Positions 43,091 to 52,263 of a stretch of DNA of 64,000 bases are shown here, piece by piece (position 1 is the first letter of the stretch; every line of letters starts with the position of its first letter). The notes under the pieces are model-generated. The model saw only the letters and a program-made list of their open reading frames with translations, searched no databases and was not told the DNA's origin. The stretch spans positions 1-64,000 of the forward strand of contig NZ_RJJR01000015.1 in NCBI RefSeq assembly GCF_003721595.1. Direction: 5' to 3'. The translations under genes and the position numbers were made by a program. Source of the stretch: Hanamia caeni (GTDB taxonomy: Bacteria > Bacteroidota > Bacteroidia > Chitinophagales > Chitinophagaceae).

Positions 43091-44593
43091 ATGAATTTAT
43101 TTCAAGGGGTAAAATACTTTTATTTCAAAAATATATACTTTAAGAAGTATATTAAAATGGTTCATCACAACAGGTATGCCACTGCAGAATGCCAGGAAAT
43201 TGTTTTTAACCATCTGATTGCAAAGGCAGCAAATACAGAATTTGGCAAAGAACATTCTTTCAGGCAAATAAAAACTTACAACGACTTCAGAAACAAGGTT
43301 CCCATAAGAACTTATGAACAAATGCTGCCTTATACAGAAAGAATTTTTAAGGGTACAAAAGATGTTTTGTGGCCAGGATCTCCCGAATGGTTTGCAAAAA
43401 GCAGTGGCACCACCGGCAGCCCAAAATATCTTCCGGTTACGGCCAATCATCTAAACTGCACCCAATTTGCCGCGCGTTATATGATTGCCAACCTGGTTGA
43501 TCAATTCGGAAGTACCGATTTTATAGGCGGCAAAGTTTATTACCAGGCGGATCCACAGGTTTTTGAACTGAAGAATGGATTTAACTGCGCTTCAATATCT
43601 GCAATAAAATCTGCGGGGATGCCACGCTGGGCAAAGTTGTTCGCCTTGCCGGGTGAAAAGGTTAATAGCATTCCGGATCTGAATGAAAAACTAAAAAGAA
43701 CCATTGAAGCATTATTACAACAGCCGGTAAAAGCTGCTGTTGCGCTACCAGTATGGCTTTCACAGTTATTGATTGAAATGGAAAAAACGACAGGCAAAAA
43801 ATTCAAAGAGCATTTTCCCTTATTTAAAATATTGTTTTTATCCGGGATGAATTATGAGCCTTATGAGAATTTTATAAGAGAACAAATGGGAGGTGATATT
43901 TTTTTGATGGAAAATTATACAGCTACCGAAGGCAATTTTGCCTACCAATGTTTGCCTGGCAAAAAAGGAATGGAACTTATTTGCAACCAGGGCATTTTTT
44001 ATGAATTTATTGCTTTAGATAATGAGGGAATGATGGAGGCGGAAAGAATTCGTTTAGACCAGGTAGAATTAAACAAGCAGTATGTCATGGTGATTTCCAA
44101 TACCAGCGGTTTATGGGCTTACCGGATGAATGATGTAATTTCTTTCGTTTCTGTTGCCCCATATCGCCTGTGTGTAACCGGGAGGCTTGGAGAAATTTTC
44201 TCTCCCTTTGGCGAACATGTAATGCCACTGCAGGCTGAAAGAGCTTTGGCTGCCGCTTGTAAAATAACCAATACCAGCATGGTTGATTTTACCATACTAC
44301 CCGGATTTGATTATGAAAACGGCCATCATTATGTATGTTATATAGAATTTGAAACTGCTGAAGCAGATGTAAAATCATTTGCCGAAATCCTGCACCGGGC
44401 TTTGGCCGAAGAAAACAGTTACTACGACGAATTCAAAAGAGCCGGTATTTTATTAACGCCTGAAATCATTTTCCTGAAAAAAGGTTTTTTTAAAAGTTAT
44501 TATAAAGCCAAAACAGTACAGCATAAAATCCGGCATTTGATAAATGATCCGGAACTAATAAGCTGCTTTAAAAATTTCCATAAAAACTATTAG
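43091..44593 (+). CDS. GH3-family acyl-adenylating enzyme
   Basis: 500 aa. Near residue 103 the P-loop-like SSGTTGSPKYLPVT of acyl-adenylate enzymes; earlier the GH3-specific AANTEFGKEHSFRQIKTYNDF; later YTATEGNFAYQ and YRMNDVISFV with the ATP-binding tail. Plant GH3 proteins conjugate amino acids to hormones; bacterial members activate unknown acids to AMP esters. The first 20 residues (FYFKNIYFKKYIK) are unusual and the Met at MVHHNRY may be the true start. Likely co-transcribed with the CDP-alcohol phosphotransferase gene, which hints at a lipid substrate. Confidence 0.85.
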   Translation: MNLFQGVKYFYFKNIYFKKYIKMVHHNRYATAECQEIVFNHLIAKAANTEFGKEHSFRQIKTYNDFRNKVPIRTYEQMLPYTERIFKGTKDVLWPGSPEWFAKSSGTTGSPKYLPVTANHLNCTQFAARYMIANLVDQFGSTDFIGGKVYYQADPQVFELKNGFNCASISAIKSAGMPRWAKLFALPGEKVNSIPDLNEKLKRTIEALLQQPVKAAVALPVWLSQLLIEMEKTTGKKFKEHFPLFKILFLSGMNYEPYENFIREQMGGDIFLMENYTATEGNFAYQCLPGKKGMELICNQGIFYEFIALDNEGMMEAERIRLDQVELNKQYVMVISNTSGLWAYRMNDVISFVSVAPYRLCVTGRLGEIFSPFGEHVMPLQAERALAAACKITNTSMVDFTILPGFDYENGHHYVCYIEFETAEADVKSFAEILHRALAEENSYYDEFKRAGILLTPEIIFLKKGFFKSYYKAKTVQHKIRHLINDPELISCFKNFHKNY

Positions 44594-44712
44594 CGCGCCT
44601 ATTATCTCTGCTTCCCAGCCAAGTTCCCTGATGAAATAAATTCCATCAGATTCGGCAATTTTTAGTTTTACAGACAATAGATGAATTAAATAATATCTTC
44701 TTATTACAACGC

Positions 44713-44745
44713 CAAGTCCCTTGCGGGAGACTCGGCTGAGAATCA
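44713..44745 (-). repeat. AGTCCCAGCCG dispersed repeat, copy D (inverted, partial)
   Basis: The minus strand reads CTCAGCCGAGTCTCCCGCAA then GGGACTTGGCGT, matching CCAGCCGAGTCTCCTGAAA and GGACCCGGCGT of the other copies. It lies in the 200 bp between two convergent genes. Confidence 0.6.
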
Positions 44746-44794
44746 ATGCTTTATTGCCTGTGATTGATATTTAATAAAATAACTAAAGGCAGAT

Positions 44795-46081
44795 TTACGC
44801 TGGCGAAGGTCTACAGACGCAATTAACAATGTCAAAACTGTGCAGCCCTTTTTCAGCGCGATAAGTGATTCGGAGGTTATTTACATCGGCAATCTTTTTA
44901 ACGATCGCTAATCCGAGGCCGTTTGAAGATTCCGGGCTTTCTTTTGAATTCTTCAGCCGCTTAAATAATTTTTCTGAGGGTATCGGCTTCAGCCAACTCG
45001 TATTGCTTATATGAAAGTGGTTTTCAGAGACTGATATCTGAATCAGGCCACCGGTATAATTATATTTAATTGCATTGCCGAGCAGGTTGCTTATGAGTGA
45101 ACCGGCAAGTACGGGATGAAGGATGATCATAAATTCGCCCTGGTAATTGGTTTCAATGGTCAGTTGCTTTTCTTTTATAAATTCAGCAAAAAGGTGTACA
45201 TATTTTTTAGTTATTTCTGCCAGGCTTACTTTCTCTGTTGTTTCATATTGATTGTTTTCAATCTTTGCCAACAACAATAGCCCTTCGTTTAATTTACTCA
45301 GACGTTGTAATGCCGTTACCGATTGAAGAATGGATTGCACCTGGTCGTCGTCCAGGTTATTATCCTGCAACAACAATTCAAGCTTACTGAGCACTACCGC
45401 AACCGGCGTTTGCATTTCATGCGCCGCATTTTCTGTAAACTCTTTCATATTTACATAATCCTTGTAAATCTTACCGGTCATATAATTCAGGGATGCATTC
45501 AATTCATTAAATTCCTCCGTATTGGTAGTTTCAAAATGCATGGCTTCCATCTTTTGCAGTTCGGCACTTCTTATTTTCTTAAGTGAGCGCCTGAAAGGCT
45601 TCCACAACCTTTTGCTGATAGCCCAGTTGAATATTAAAGTGGCTGCAAACAATCCGGCCAGCACAAAAAGCATGATCCACTTCACATCAGATTCCAACGC
45701 TGCCTTTTGCTCTTGCGACTGACGAATATAAATTTGATAATGGTTTCCGCCTATGGAAATAACCTGCGCCAACTGGCGATAAGGAATGTCATTATTTGTT
45801 GTTTTGCTGTAGCTGTATGTCGTCGTAATTGTTGCATATGCATCAACATCGGCATCTGTAGGAAATATAGAAAGTTCAGGTGTTTTTAAAAAGAAAGTGG
45901 TTCCATTTGCCACTACCGTTTCCAGGTACTGGATCCATTGTATTTCATCACTCACCAATTCCTTATCACTCCGGTAATTTATTTCTTTACTAAATTGATT
46001 CACCAGGTAGAAGCCGGCCACTGCCAGTAAGGGAACCATAGTGATTAAAAAGTAAATGGTCGTTTTTGTAAGAAGCTTCAT
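44795..46081 (-). CDS. Sensor histidine kinase
   Basis: 428 aa. TM segments near 10-28 and 140-160 flank a periplasmic domain of about 110 residues; HAMP-like linker, HisKA with FTENAAHEMQTPVAVVLS near 225, then HATPase ending SNGLGLAIVKKIADVN. The usual N-box and G-boxes are present though short (LISNLLGNAIKYN). It phosphorylates the regulator encoded just upstream, from which it is separated by 31 bp. Signal unknown. Confidence 0.9.
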   Translation of the reverse strand: MKLLTKTTIYFLITMVPLLAVAGFYLVNQFSKEINYRSDKELVSDEIQWIQYLETVVANGTTFFLKTPELSIFPTDADVDAYATITTTYSYSKTTNNDIPYRQLAQVISIGGNHYQIYIRQSQEQKAALESDVKWIMLFVLAGLFAATLIFNWAISKRLWKPFRRSLKKIRSAELQKMEAMHFETTNTEEFNELNASLNYMTGKIYKDYVNMKEFTENAAHEMQTPVAVVLSKLELLLQDNNLDDDQVQSILQSVTALQRLSKLNEGLLLLAKIENNQYETTEKVSLAEITKKYVHLFAEFIKEKQLTIETNYQGEFMIILHPVLAGSLISNLLGNAIKYNYTGGLIQISVSENHFHISNTSWLKPIPSEKLFKRLKNSKESPESSNGLGLAIVKKIADVNNLRITYRAEKGLHSFDIVNCVCRPSPA

Positions 46082-46112
46082 TGATCCGGCTTAAATTGGA
46101 AAATAAAATACC

Positions 46113-46790
46113 CTATTGATCAGTAAACCGATAACCAGCACGATAAACCGTTTTGATATAATCGCCACTTCCGGCATCGAGTAATTTCTTTCTCAGGTTT
46201 TTTATTTGTGAATAAATAAAATCAAAATTACTTACATGCAGGTATTCCTCGCCCCAGATGTGCTCTGCGATCGCCGCTTTTGTAAGCAGCCTTCGCCTGT
46301 TGACAATAAAATATTCCAGCAACTGGTATTCTTTATCTGTCAGTACAACCGGCTTGTCATTTACCGTCACTAATTGTGCTTCAGCTTCCAGCTTGATCTC
46401 GTTAAAGGCGATCACTTTGTTGCCACTAAAGTTTCTGCGCCTGATGATCGCATTTATTCTTGAAGCAAGCTCCGACAAATAAAAAGGCTTTGCCAGGTAA
46501 TCATCCGCCCCTAAGTCGAGGCCCGCCAGTTTATCTTCCAATGCATTTTTTGCAGAAATAATGATGATTCCTGCTTTGGATTCCATGTATTTCAATTCTT
46601 CAACCAGGTCGAGGCCGCTGCCATAAGGCAAACCAATATCCACAACGATACAATCATAATCAAACCCGGCAATTTTATCTTTTGCCCGCAGAAAATCACT
46701 TACCGCTTCACAGATAAAGCCCTGGTGTTCCAGGTATTTCAAAATCGATTCCTGCAGTGCCTGTTCATCTTCTATTATCAGTATTTTCAT
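46113..46790 (-). CDS. OmpR-family response regulator
   Basis: 225 aa. Receiver domain begins MKILIIEDEQALQES; phosphorylation Asp in CIVVDIGLPYGSG near residue 51; KPFYLSELASRI near 101. The OmpR/PhoB winged helix follows (VVLTDKEYQLLEYFIVNRR, ending TVYRAGYRF). It pairs with the kinase downstream. The HtrA-type protease gene is upstream on the same strand but separated by a terminator (46872-46897), so it is a separate unit that may still be a target. Confidence 0.92.
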   Translation of the reverse strand: MKILIIEDEQALQESILKYLEHQGFICEAVSDFLRAKDKIAGFDYDCIVVDIGLPYGSGLDLVEELKYMESKAGIIIISAKNALEDKLAGLDLGADDYLAKPFYLSELASRINAIIRRRNFSGNKVIAFNEIKLEAEAQLVTVNDKPVVLTDKEYQLLEYFIVNRRRLLTKAAIAEHIWGEEYLHVSNFDFIYSQIKNLRKKLLDAGSGDYIKTVYRAGYRFTDQ

Positions 46791-46871
46791 TTATATAAAA
46801 TAGGAGGTATCAAAATAAGAAATTCACATCAATATCTCCGGCTATAATTTTAAAATCACTTTAAAATGCAC

Positions 46872-46897
46872 AAAAAACCCGCCTTATAAAAGACGGG
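46872..46897 (-). terminator. Rho-independent terminator after HtrA gene
   Basis: On the minus strand CCCGTCTT-TTAT-AAGGCGGG forms an 8-bp stem (one G-T pair) followed immediately by TTTTTT. It lies about 70 bp after the stop codon of the HtrA-type protease gene. Confidence 0.85.
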
Positions 46898-46966
46898 CCC
46901 GGGCTCATAGGATATAGTAAAATATCCACCGCTTATTAAAAATCTCTATAGCTCATAAACCATCTT

Positions 46967-48166
46967 CTATTGATTCATATCCTGTTCCTGTTGCGGATAG
47001 TTGCCTGCCGAATTCTGTAATATAGCGGTAGTTGTGCTTTCAGATCCGTTTCGCACATAAGTAAGTTCTACTTTATCACCGGGGTGAAGAGATGAAATTT
47101 TTCCGATTAGTTCAGTACTTGTATTGATCACTTTTCCGTTAACTTTAGTAATAAAATCTCCTTGTTGAATCCCAGCCTTGCTGGCAGCACTTCCATCGGC
47201 TACTTTTATCACATACACACCATTCCCATCAGGAATATTATTTTTTTGGCGGTCAGCATCCGTCATCTGATCGCTTCCCAACATGATTCCCAAATACGCT
47301 CTTTTAGAGGTTCCGTATTTTATAATATCGCTTACCACTCTTTTTACAAGGTTAGAAGGAATAGCATAAGAATAACCTGCATAAGAACCTGTTGGTGATG
47401 CTATAGCGCTATTGATACCAATTAAATCTCCATCGGTATTTACCAGGGCGCCTCCGCTGTTGCCGGGATTTACCGCTGCATCTGTCTGAATAAAAGATTC
47501 AATGGGCGCATCACTATTGCGGTTGTTGATGCCAATGCTTCTTGCCTTGGCACTTACAATTCCTGAAGTAACGGTTGTTTCAAGATTGAGCGGATAACCG
47601 ATTGCCAATACCCACTGGCCAACACGAACCTCATCGGAATTAGCAAAATTGAGAGAAGGTAAATTACTTTTTTCAATTTTGATAACAGCGAGATCAGAAC
47701 TTGGATCGGTACCGATGACTTTGGCCTTATAATCATTCTTATCATTCAGCGTTACCAGCAGTTCATCCGCATTTTCCACCACATGATTGTTGGTTACGAT
47801 GTAGCCATTATCACTCACGATAACACCAGATCCGGAAGCCACCTCCCGGGCGGCACCCTCATTATTACCCTGGTTATAAGACATGCCGCCGAAACCGGCG
47901 AATGGATTAAATTCCTGGTTCCCGGCTCTTTTAAGCACTTTTATGTGTACGACAGCCGGCGCCGCTTTTGAAGCAGCACTTTCAAAATCTGTCATGGGTG
48001 CATTGTCGCTGCCCTGGATAAATTTTGCCTGTTTAAAAACTGAAGTAGCTGCGGGGCTATTGACAGCAAGCAGTTGTTGTTCATTTAATTTGCCATATAC
48101 CCAGGCTGATGCAAAAAAGGCTGCAGCACTTACCAGGAAAACGGCGAGTAGGTGTTTGAATTTCAT
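46967..48166 (-). CDS. HtrA/Deg-type serine protease with one PDZ domain
   Basis: 399 aa. N-terminal signal or anchor (LLAVFLVSAAAFFASAWVYG). The catalytic triad is visible: His128 in VTNNHVVE, Asp158 in PSSDLAVIKI and Ser237 in VNPGNSGGALVN. One PDZ domain follows (YLGIMLGSD..., NGVYVIKVADGSAASKAGIQ). It degrades or refolds damaged proteins in the periplasm. Ends in a Gln-rich tail. A strong terminator follows. Confidence 0.93.
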   Translation of the reverse strand: MKFKHLLAVFLVSAAAFFASAWVYGKLNEQQLLAVNSPAATSVFKQAKFIQGSDNAPMTDFESAASKAAPAVVHIKVLKRAGNQEFNPFAGFGGMSYNQGNNEGAAREVASGSGVIVSDNGYIVTNNHVVENADELLVTLNDKNDYKAKVIGTDPSSDLAVIKIEKSNLPSLNFANSDEVRVGQWVLAIGYPLNLETTVTSGIVSAKARSIGINNRNSDAPIESFIQTDAAVNPGNSGGALVNTDGDLIGINSAIASPTGSYAGYSYAIPSNLVKRVVSDIIKYGTSKRAYLGIMLGSDQMTDADRQKNNIPDGNGVYVIKVADGSAASKAGIQQGDFITKVNGKVINTSTELIGKISSLHPGDKVELTYVRNGSESTTTAILQNSAGNYPQQEQDMNQ

Positions 48167-48359
48167 GACTTTATTTTTTTATGATTATACAGCAAATATG
48201 AATTCCACTTTTGTAGCAAATCTGTAGAAATCTGTAAATGGCTTGTTAAACGTAAAAGTGTGAATCTCTCAACTAATACAGGTTTCAAAAGTTTTTTCGA
48301 AACCCGCGCCAGTTTTTCCGGACACGCTCTGAAAAGCGCAATTATTGTTAGCATGGATG

Positions 48360-48535
48360 TCAAAAAGGACAGAGCTTTTCCATTAATATTTAGTGGCTTT
48401 TCATGACAGGAAGTATACTTTTCCTCCATTGAACGAAAATAGTAGCTAATAACTTCGATTCGGTTTTAGCGATGGCAACAGGAAAATATAAATGTGTTCT
48501 ATTGCTGCTTTGCTGGCAACATTTTTAAGATCTCA
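48360..48535. repeat. ~175-bp dispersed repeat, copy 2
   Basis: Matches 19466-19643. The surrounding intergenic DNA (48167-48671) contains no gene; the repeat occupies its centre. Confidence 0.7.
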
Positions 48536-48671
48536 CAGGGTTCAGCATTTTATTTTTATTGTAACCAGGAAATAAATACTTTGCCGGCAAATTTTATTGT
48601 TTGATGTGGTGTGCTACAATAAATTAATATTCATCACTGGCGCCGGTCTCCTAATAATTAATCATTATAAT

Positions 48672-49541
48672 ATGCAAACAAAAACTATCTTGTTAGTTGC
48701 ATTATTTTCCTTGATGCAATTTTGTAATTCATTGTTTGCACAAACAAACGGATGGTATAGTTCAAAAGAGGTAGGGCCTAAAACCTGGGTGATTAAGGAA
48801 CCCGGTTATGATGAAAACATGTATCTTCTCGAAGGACAGGACAGCTCATTATTGATAGATGCAGGCTTTGGAGCCGCTAATCTCCGCGATTTTGTGAAAT
48901 CTCTGACATCTAAACCGTTAATTATAATAAACACTCATTTCCATCCTGATCATACCGGTGGTGATTATCAATTCCCGTTTGTTTTTATCGGAGCAAAAGA
49001 TTTGGATTATGCAAAACCGTTTTTAAACCGGGAAGTGGTTCAACAAATTAATCGCCAGGTGTTACACGATACTACAATTACAGATTCATTAAAATTTCCC
49101 GGGTCGCAGGTACAAAAAACCACTTTAATTCCCGTGGATGACAATTATGTTTTCAAGCTGGGAGACCGGAATGTGCAGGTAATCAATGTTCCCGGGCATA
49201 CCCCCGGAAGTATATTTTTACTCGACAGTAAGAATAAAGTCCTTTATTCCGGAGATAACATGCAGACAACATGGCTTTTCTCTAAAGAATCACTTTCAGT
49301 TGGAGCGTATCTGCGAAGCCTCGAAAAATTAAATAGAATAAAGGGCCGGTATAATGTCTTATACCCCGGTCATGGAGATCCGGTAGAGGTTTCGGTCTTA
49401 GATGAATTGAAACAATGCTGTGAACAAATACTAAGTGGAAAATGCAAAGCGGAACCATATCACTCCATAACCGGAGAAGATGCGGTTTCCTGTACCTACA
49501 AAACAGTAACTATTGCTTACGACATTGCTAAAGTAAATTAA
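48672..49541 (+). CDS. Secreted MBL-fold metallo-hydrolase
   Basis: 289 aa from MQTKTILLVALF; the 25 residues upstream are rejected because the signal peptide (ending NSLFAQTNG) starts here. Zinc ligands of the metallo-beta-lactamase fold: NTHFHPDHTGGDYQF (HxHxDH), VPGHTPGSIFLLD, YSGDN and LYPGHGDP. It is exported, probably to the periplasm. Substrates of the group range from lactones and thioesters to lactams; nothing here fixes it. Single-gene unit. Confidence 0.88.
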   Translation: MQTKTILLVALFSLMQFCNSLFAQTNGWYSSKEVGPKTWVIKEPGYDENMYLLEGQDSSLLIDAGFGAANLRDFVKSLTSKPLIIINTHFHPDHTGGDYQFPFVFIGAKDLDYAKPFLNREVVQQINRQVLHDTTITDSLKFPGSQVQKTTLIPVDDNYVFKLGDRNVQVINVPGHTPGSIFLLDSKNKVLYSGDNMQTTWLFSKESLSVGAYLRSLEKLNRIKGRYNVLYPGHGDPVEVSVLDELKQCCEQILSGKCKAEPYHSITGEDAVSCTYKTVTIAYDIAKVN

Positions 49542-49933
49542 TAAAACAGGCCCTGTAAGGCGCAAGTGGAATATAATAAGAGCTCCGGGAGAAAAAGTAG
49601 AGGCGCTTTATTCTGTTACCCCTATCAGGTGTTCCCGGGCAAACATTAACACTGTAAACGAACAAAAAGTTGATATTTTAATTTTCCTCTGGCGCAACTC
49701 CTCCTGTGTAGCCGCATTGTGTAGCCATAATGCGGCTGCTTCTTTTCTTCTCCTGCAGGAAACTTAGTGACGTAAATTACCGGCAAGGCAATAAGTTCCA
49801 CACTTTGTTTTCGGCGCGATGATGTTTGTTGAATCTTAATGCGTGCGGCTGCTATGGCATTGCAAATTATTTTATACTGGCATGGTTTTATCTGCCCGGT
49901 TAAAAACTTATTCCTCATTTTAAATCCCTAATT
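49542..49933. other. Intergenic before manganese catalase
   Basis: No convincing gene. A minus-strand frame at 49646-49918 has no recognisable domain. It is presumed promoter region of the catalase gene. Confidence 0.4.
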
Positions 49934-50944
49934 ATGTTTTACCATGTGAAAGATCTACAATACAATGCGAAAGTTTCCAGGCCTGATCCCCGTTTTGCCT
50001 CACTTTTGCTGGAACAATTCGGAGGAGCCAATGGAGAGTTGGCCGCCGCTCTTCGTTACTTTGGGCAATCATTTGCCGCAAAAAATCCTTACCCTGATAA
50101 ATATGATTTGCTAATGGACATTGCGACCGAAGAATTTAGTCACCTGGAAATTGTGGGAGCCACTATTCAAATGCTGACAACCGGGATAAATGGCCAACTG
50201 AAAGATGCTGTAGAAAATGCGGAGATTATGCAATTATTAAAGGGCAAAGGTGCAAAAGAAGATATGATTCACAACAGCATCAACAGGGAATTTTTGGTGG
50301 CCAGCGCAGGGGGGCCTGCTTTCACCAATGCAGAAGGCGCTGCCTGGACCGCATCATACATTAACGGGGATATGCAGGGCGATCTTACCAGCGATTTGCG
50401 TTCCGATGTAGCCGCTGAAACGCGCGCAAAAATGGTGTATGAATACCTGATCCAGTTTACAGACGACCCATCGGTAAAGGATACACTACGCTTTTTAATG
50501 ACGCGGGAAATAGCGCATTTTCAAATGTTCCAGGCCGCGCTGGATTCTATTCAGCCAAATTTCCCAATGGGGATTTTACAGGGCGATCCAAAATACAGCA
50601 ATTTGTATTTTAATTTTTCAAATGGCAATGACTATCGCGGCCCATGGAATGAAGGCCCGAGCTCCGAATTAGGTGAAACGTATCAATATATTGACGATCC
50701 GATAAAACATGTAATGGAAACCAACGCTTTGCTCAATCAAAAGATTGAAGGCACCGAGCGCACTGAGAAGTCTGTAGATAAAAAGAATAAAGAGATGAGC
50801 AAAAAGCGCAGCACAGAAGTAAACAGCGCCACTCCTACAACCAATATCCAATGGAATAATAATCCACAGGCAAACAAACCTGCTGCCGGCAAAAAATCTT
50901 CGGCGCCGGATAAAAAGCCAGGCAACAAGAATTTGAAGAAATAA
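49934..50944 (+). CDS. Manganese catalase
   Basis: 336 aa. The dimanganese ligand helices are visible: FGGANGELAAALRYFGQSFA (Glu), IATEEFSHLEIVG (Glu, His), later AETRAKMVYEYLIQFTDD and MTREIAHFQMFQAAL (Glu, His). It dismutates H2O2 in the cytoplasm without haem. The C-terminal 70 residues, KSVDKKNKEMSKKRSTEVN onwards, are Lys-, Asn- and Pro-rich and probably disordered, as in many Bacteroidota members. The DsbA-like gene follows after 7 bp. Confidence 0.93.
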   Translation: MFYHVKDLQYNAKVSRPDPRFASLLLEQFGGANGELAAALRYFGQSFAAKNPYPDKYDLLMDIATEEFSHLEIVGATIQMLTTGINGQLKDAVENAEIMQLLKGKGAKEDMIHNSINREFLVASAGGPAFTNAEGAAWTASYINGDMQGDLTSDLRSDVAAETRAKMVYEYLIQFTDDPSVKDTLRFLMTREIAHFQMFQAALDSIQPNFPMGILQGDPKYSNLYFNFSNGNDYRGPWNEGPSSELGETYQYIDDPIKHVMETNALLNQKIEGTERTEKSVDKKNKEMSKKRSTEVNSATPTTNIQWNNNPQANKPAAGKKSSAPDKKPGNKNLKK

Positions 50945-50951
50945 TTCACAC

Positions 50952-51704
50952 ATGGCTGAACAAAAAAGCAACATCAAAAGCGGGCTTGAAATCACGTATT
51001 ATACAGACCCGCTTTGTTGCTGGAGTTGGGGCTTTGAGCCACAATGGCGCAGGCTTTTGTATGAATTGAATGATAAGATTCGTTACCGTTATTGCATGGG
51101 TGGTCTTTTGCCCAAATGGAAAAATTATAATGATAATCTCAATTCGGTAACAAGGCCTATCCAGATGGGGCCTGTTTGGATGCATGCAAAAGAAATTTCA
51201 GGGATGCCGATGGATTATAATATTTGGATGCGGGATCCGCCATCATCTTCCTATCCCGCATGCCTTGCCGTTAAATGTGCGTCAATTCAATCTTTACGGG
51301 CAGAGGAAAAGTATCTTAGAATGGTGCGTGAAGAATTAATGATCAATGGTAAAAATATTTCAAACCGGGCGGTACTTTTTGAAATCGCCGAAAAGGTTGA
51401 AAAAGAAATTCCTGGTTTTGATGCGGCCATTTTTAAGGAGGATTTTAAAAATGATGCGGCGCTTGATGCATTCAAAAAAGATTTGCAGGAAATTCAATAC
51501 CATCGAATCAACCGCTTTCCGACACTTGTAATCCGGAGCGCTAATAAAAAAGGCGTTTTAATATCGGGCTATCGCCCTTACCCTTTATTAATTGAAAGTA
51601 TCCACAATTTAACTGATTTAAAGCTGCCTAAGAAAATCAATAGGGAAACTTATACAAAATACTGGGGCTCGCTTACAGAACGCGAGCTGAGAGAGATAGA
51701 ATAA
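50952..51704 (+). CDS. DsbA-family (SpxH/FrnE-like) oxidoreductase
   Basis: 250 aa, no signal peptide. Thioredoxin-fold start EITYYTDPLCCWSWGFEPQW, with Cys-Cys-Trp-Ser in place of CxxC, as in SpxH/YjbH-like proteins whose motif is DPLCxWxW. A later cis-Pro segment RFPTLVIRS supports the fold. It starts 7 bp after the manganese catalase stop, so the two are co-transcribed and probably act together in oxidative stress. Whether it is a disulfide enzyme or an adaptor is not known. Confidence 0.82.
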   Translation: MAEQKSNIKSGLEITYYTDPLCCWSWGFEPQWRRLLYELNDKIRYRYCMGGLLPKWKNYNDNLNSVTRPIQMGPVWMHAKEISGMPMDYNIWMRDPPSSSYPACLAVKCASIQSLRAEEKYLRMVREELMINGKNISNRAVLFEIAEKVEKEIPGFDAAIFKEDFKNDAALDAFKKDLQEIQYHRINRFPTLVIRSANKKGVLISGYRPYPLLIESIHNLTDLKLPKKINRETYTKYWGSLTERELREIE

Positions 51705-51826
51705 AAGTTGATAACGCAATACGCTGTTAATGCAACGATTTCGCCTATGCAAATAAAAATTCGGATTATTTGTGCTTTTACTATATTTTCCCAACCTGGC
51801 TTTGGCCAGCATTAAAAAGCAACGGA

Positions 51827-51901
51827 CTATCTGGCAACTGATGCCTTTAGGATAGAAGCATCGTCAATAGGGGCGGGGACGATTTTCTTTGGTACAAATT
51901 C
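51827..51901 (-). pseudogene. Duplicated C-terminal tail of ABC substrate-binding gene
   Basis: The minus strand reads EFVPKKIVPAPIDDASILKA then SVAR and a stop. It is the last 24 codons of the substrate-binding gene at 56788-57867 with three base changes in about 71. It keeps the stop codon but has no upstream part and ends 11 bases before a REP-type hairpin. Confidence 0.85.
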
Positions 51902-51910
51902 TTCTTCTCA

Positions 51911-51937
51911 GCAACGTCTCCCGATAGGGGACGTTGC
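51911..51937. repeat. REP-like hairpin at left end of RAYT relic
   Basis: GCAACGTC and GACGTTGC, an 8-bp perfect stem extended by TCCC/GGGG-type pairing around CGATA. It stands 28 bases ahead of the RAYT ATG, the usual place of REP hairpins flanking these genes. Confidence 0.65.
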
Positions 51938-51965
51938 GTATCATGAGAATTGATTACTTTTAAAA

Positions 51966-52263
51966 ATGCCAATTCAACAAACAATCCCTTATGTGGAAGG
52001 ACCGTTCTTCATCACTTTTACCTGCCATAAATGGATAAATCTGATCGACATTACAGGCAGTTATGACCTCGTATACCAAGTGGTTTGATCACCTCAAATC
52101 AAAGGGACATAAAATTGTTGGGTATGTTATCATGCCGAATTACATACATGTATTGATTGATTTTATAAAAACTCATCAAACAATTAACCTGATAATCGGG
52201 AATGGCAAAAGATTTATGGCGTACGATATCATTAAACGATTGAAAGAGGCGCAACAGCATAAA
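51966..52263 (+). pseudogene. RAYT transposase of a second type, frameshifted and truncated
   Basis: ATG at 51966 starts MPIQQTIPYVEGPFFITFTC and continues to DLVYQVV and a stop; a shift at about 52076 continues as KWFDHLKSKGHKIVGYVIMP with NYIHVLIDF, then IIGNGKRFMAYDIIKRLKEA. The motif HLH is here YIH. Coding homology ends at about 52263, exactly at the stop of the next (opposite) gene, so some 60 codons are missing. It is a different lineage from the copies at 3-8 kb. Confidence 0.75.

Noticed and set aside
49646..49918. 90-codon minus-strand frame
   Set aside because: No recognisable feature and lies in the likely promoter region of the catalase gene.
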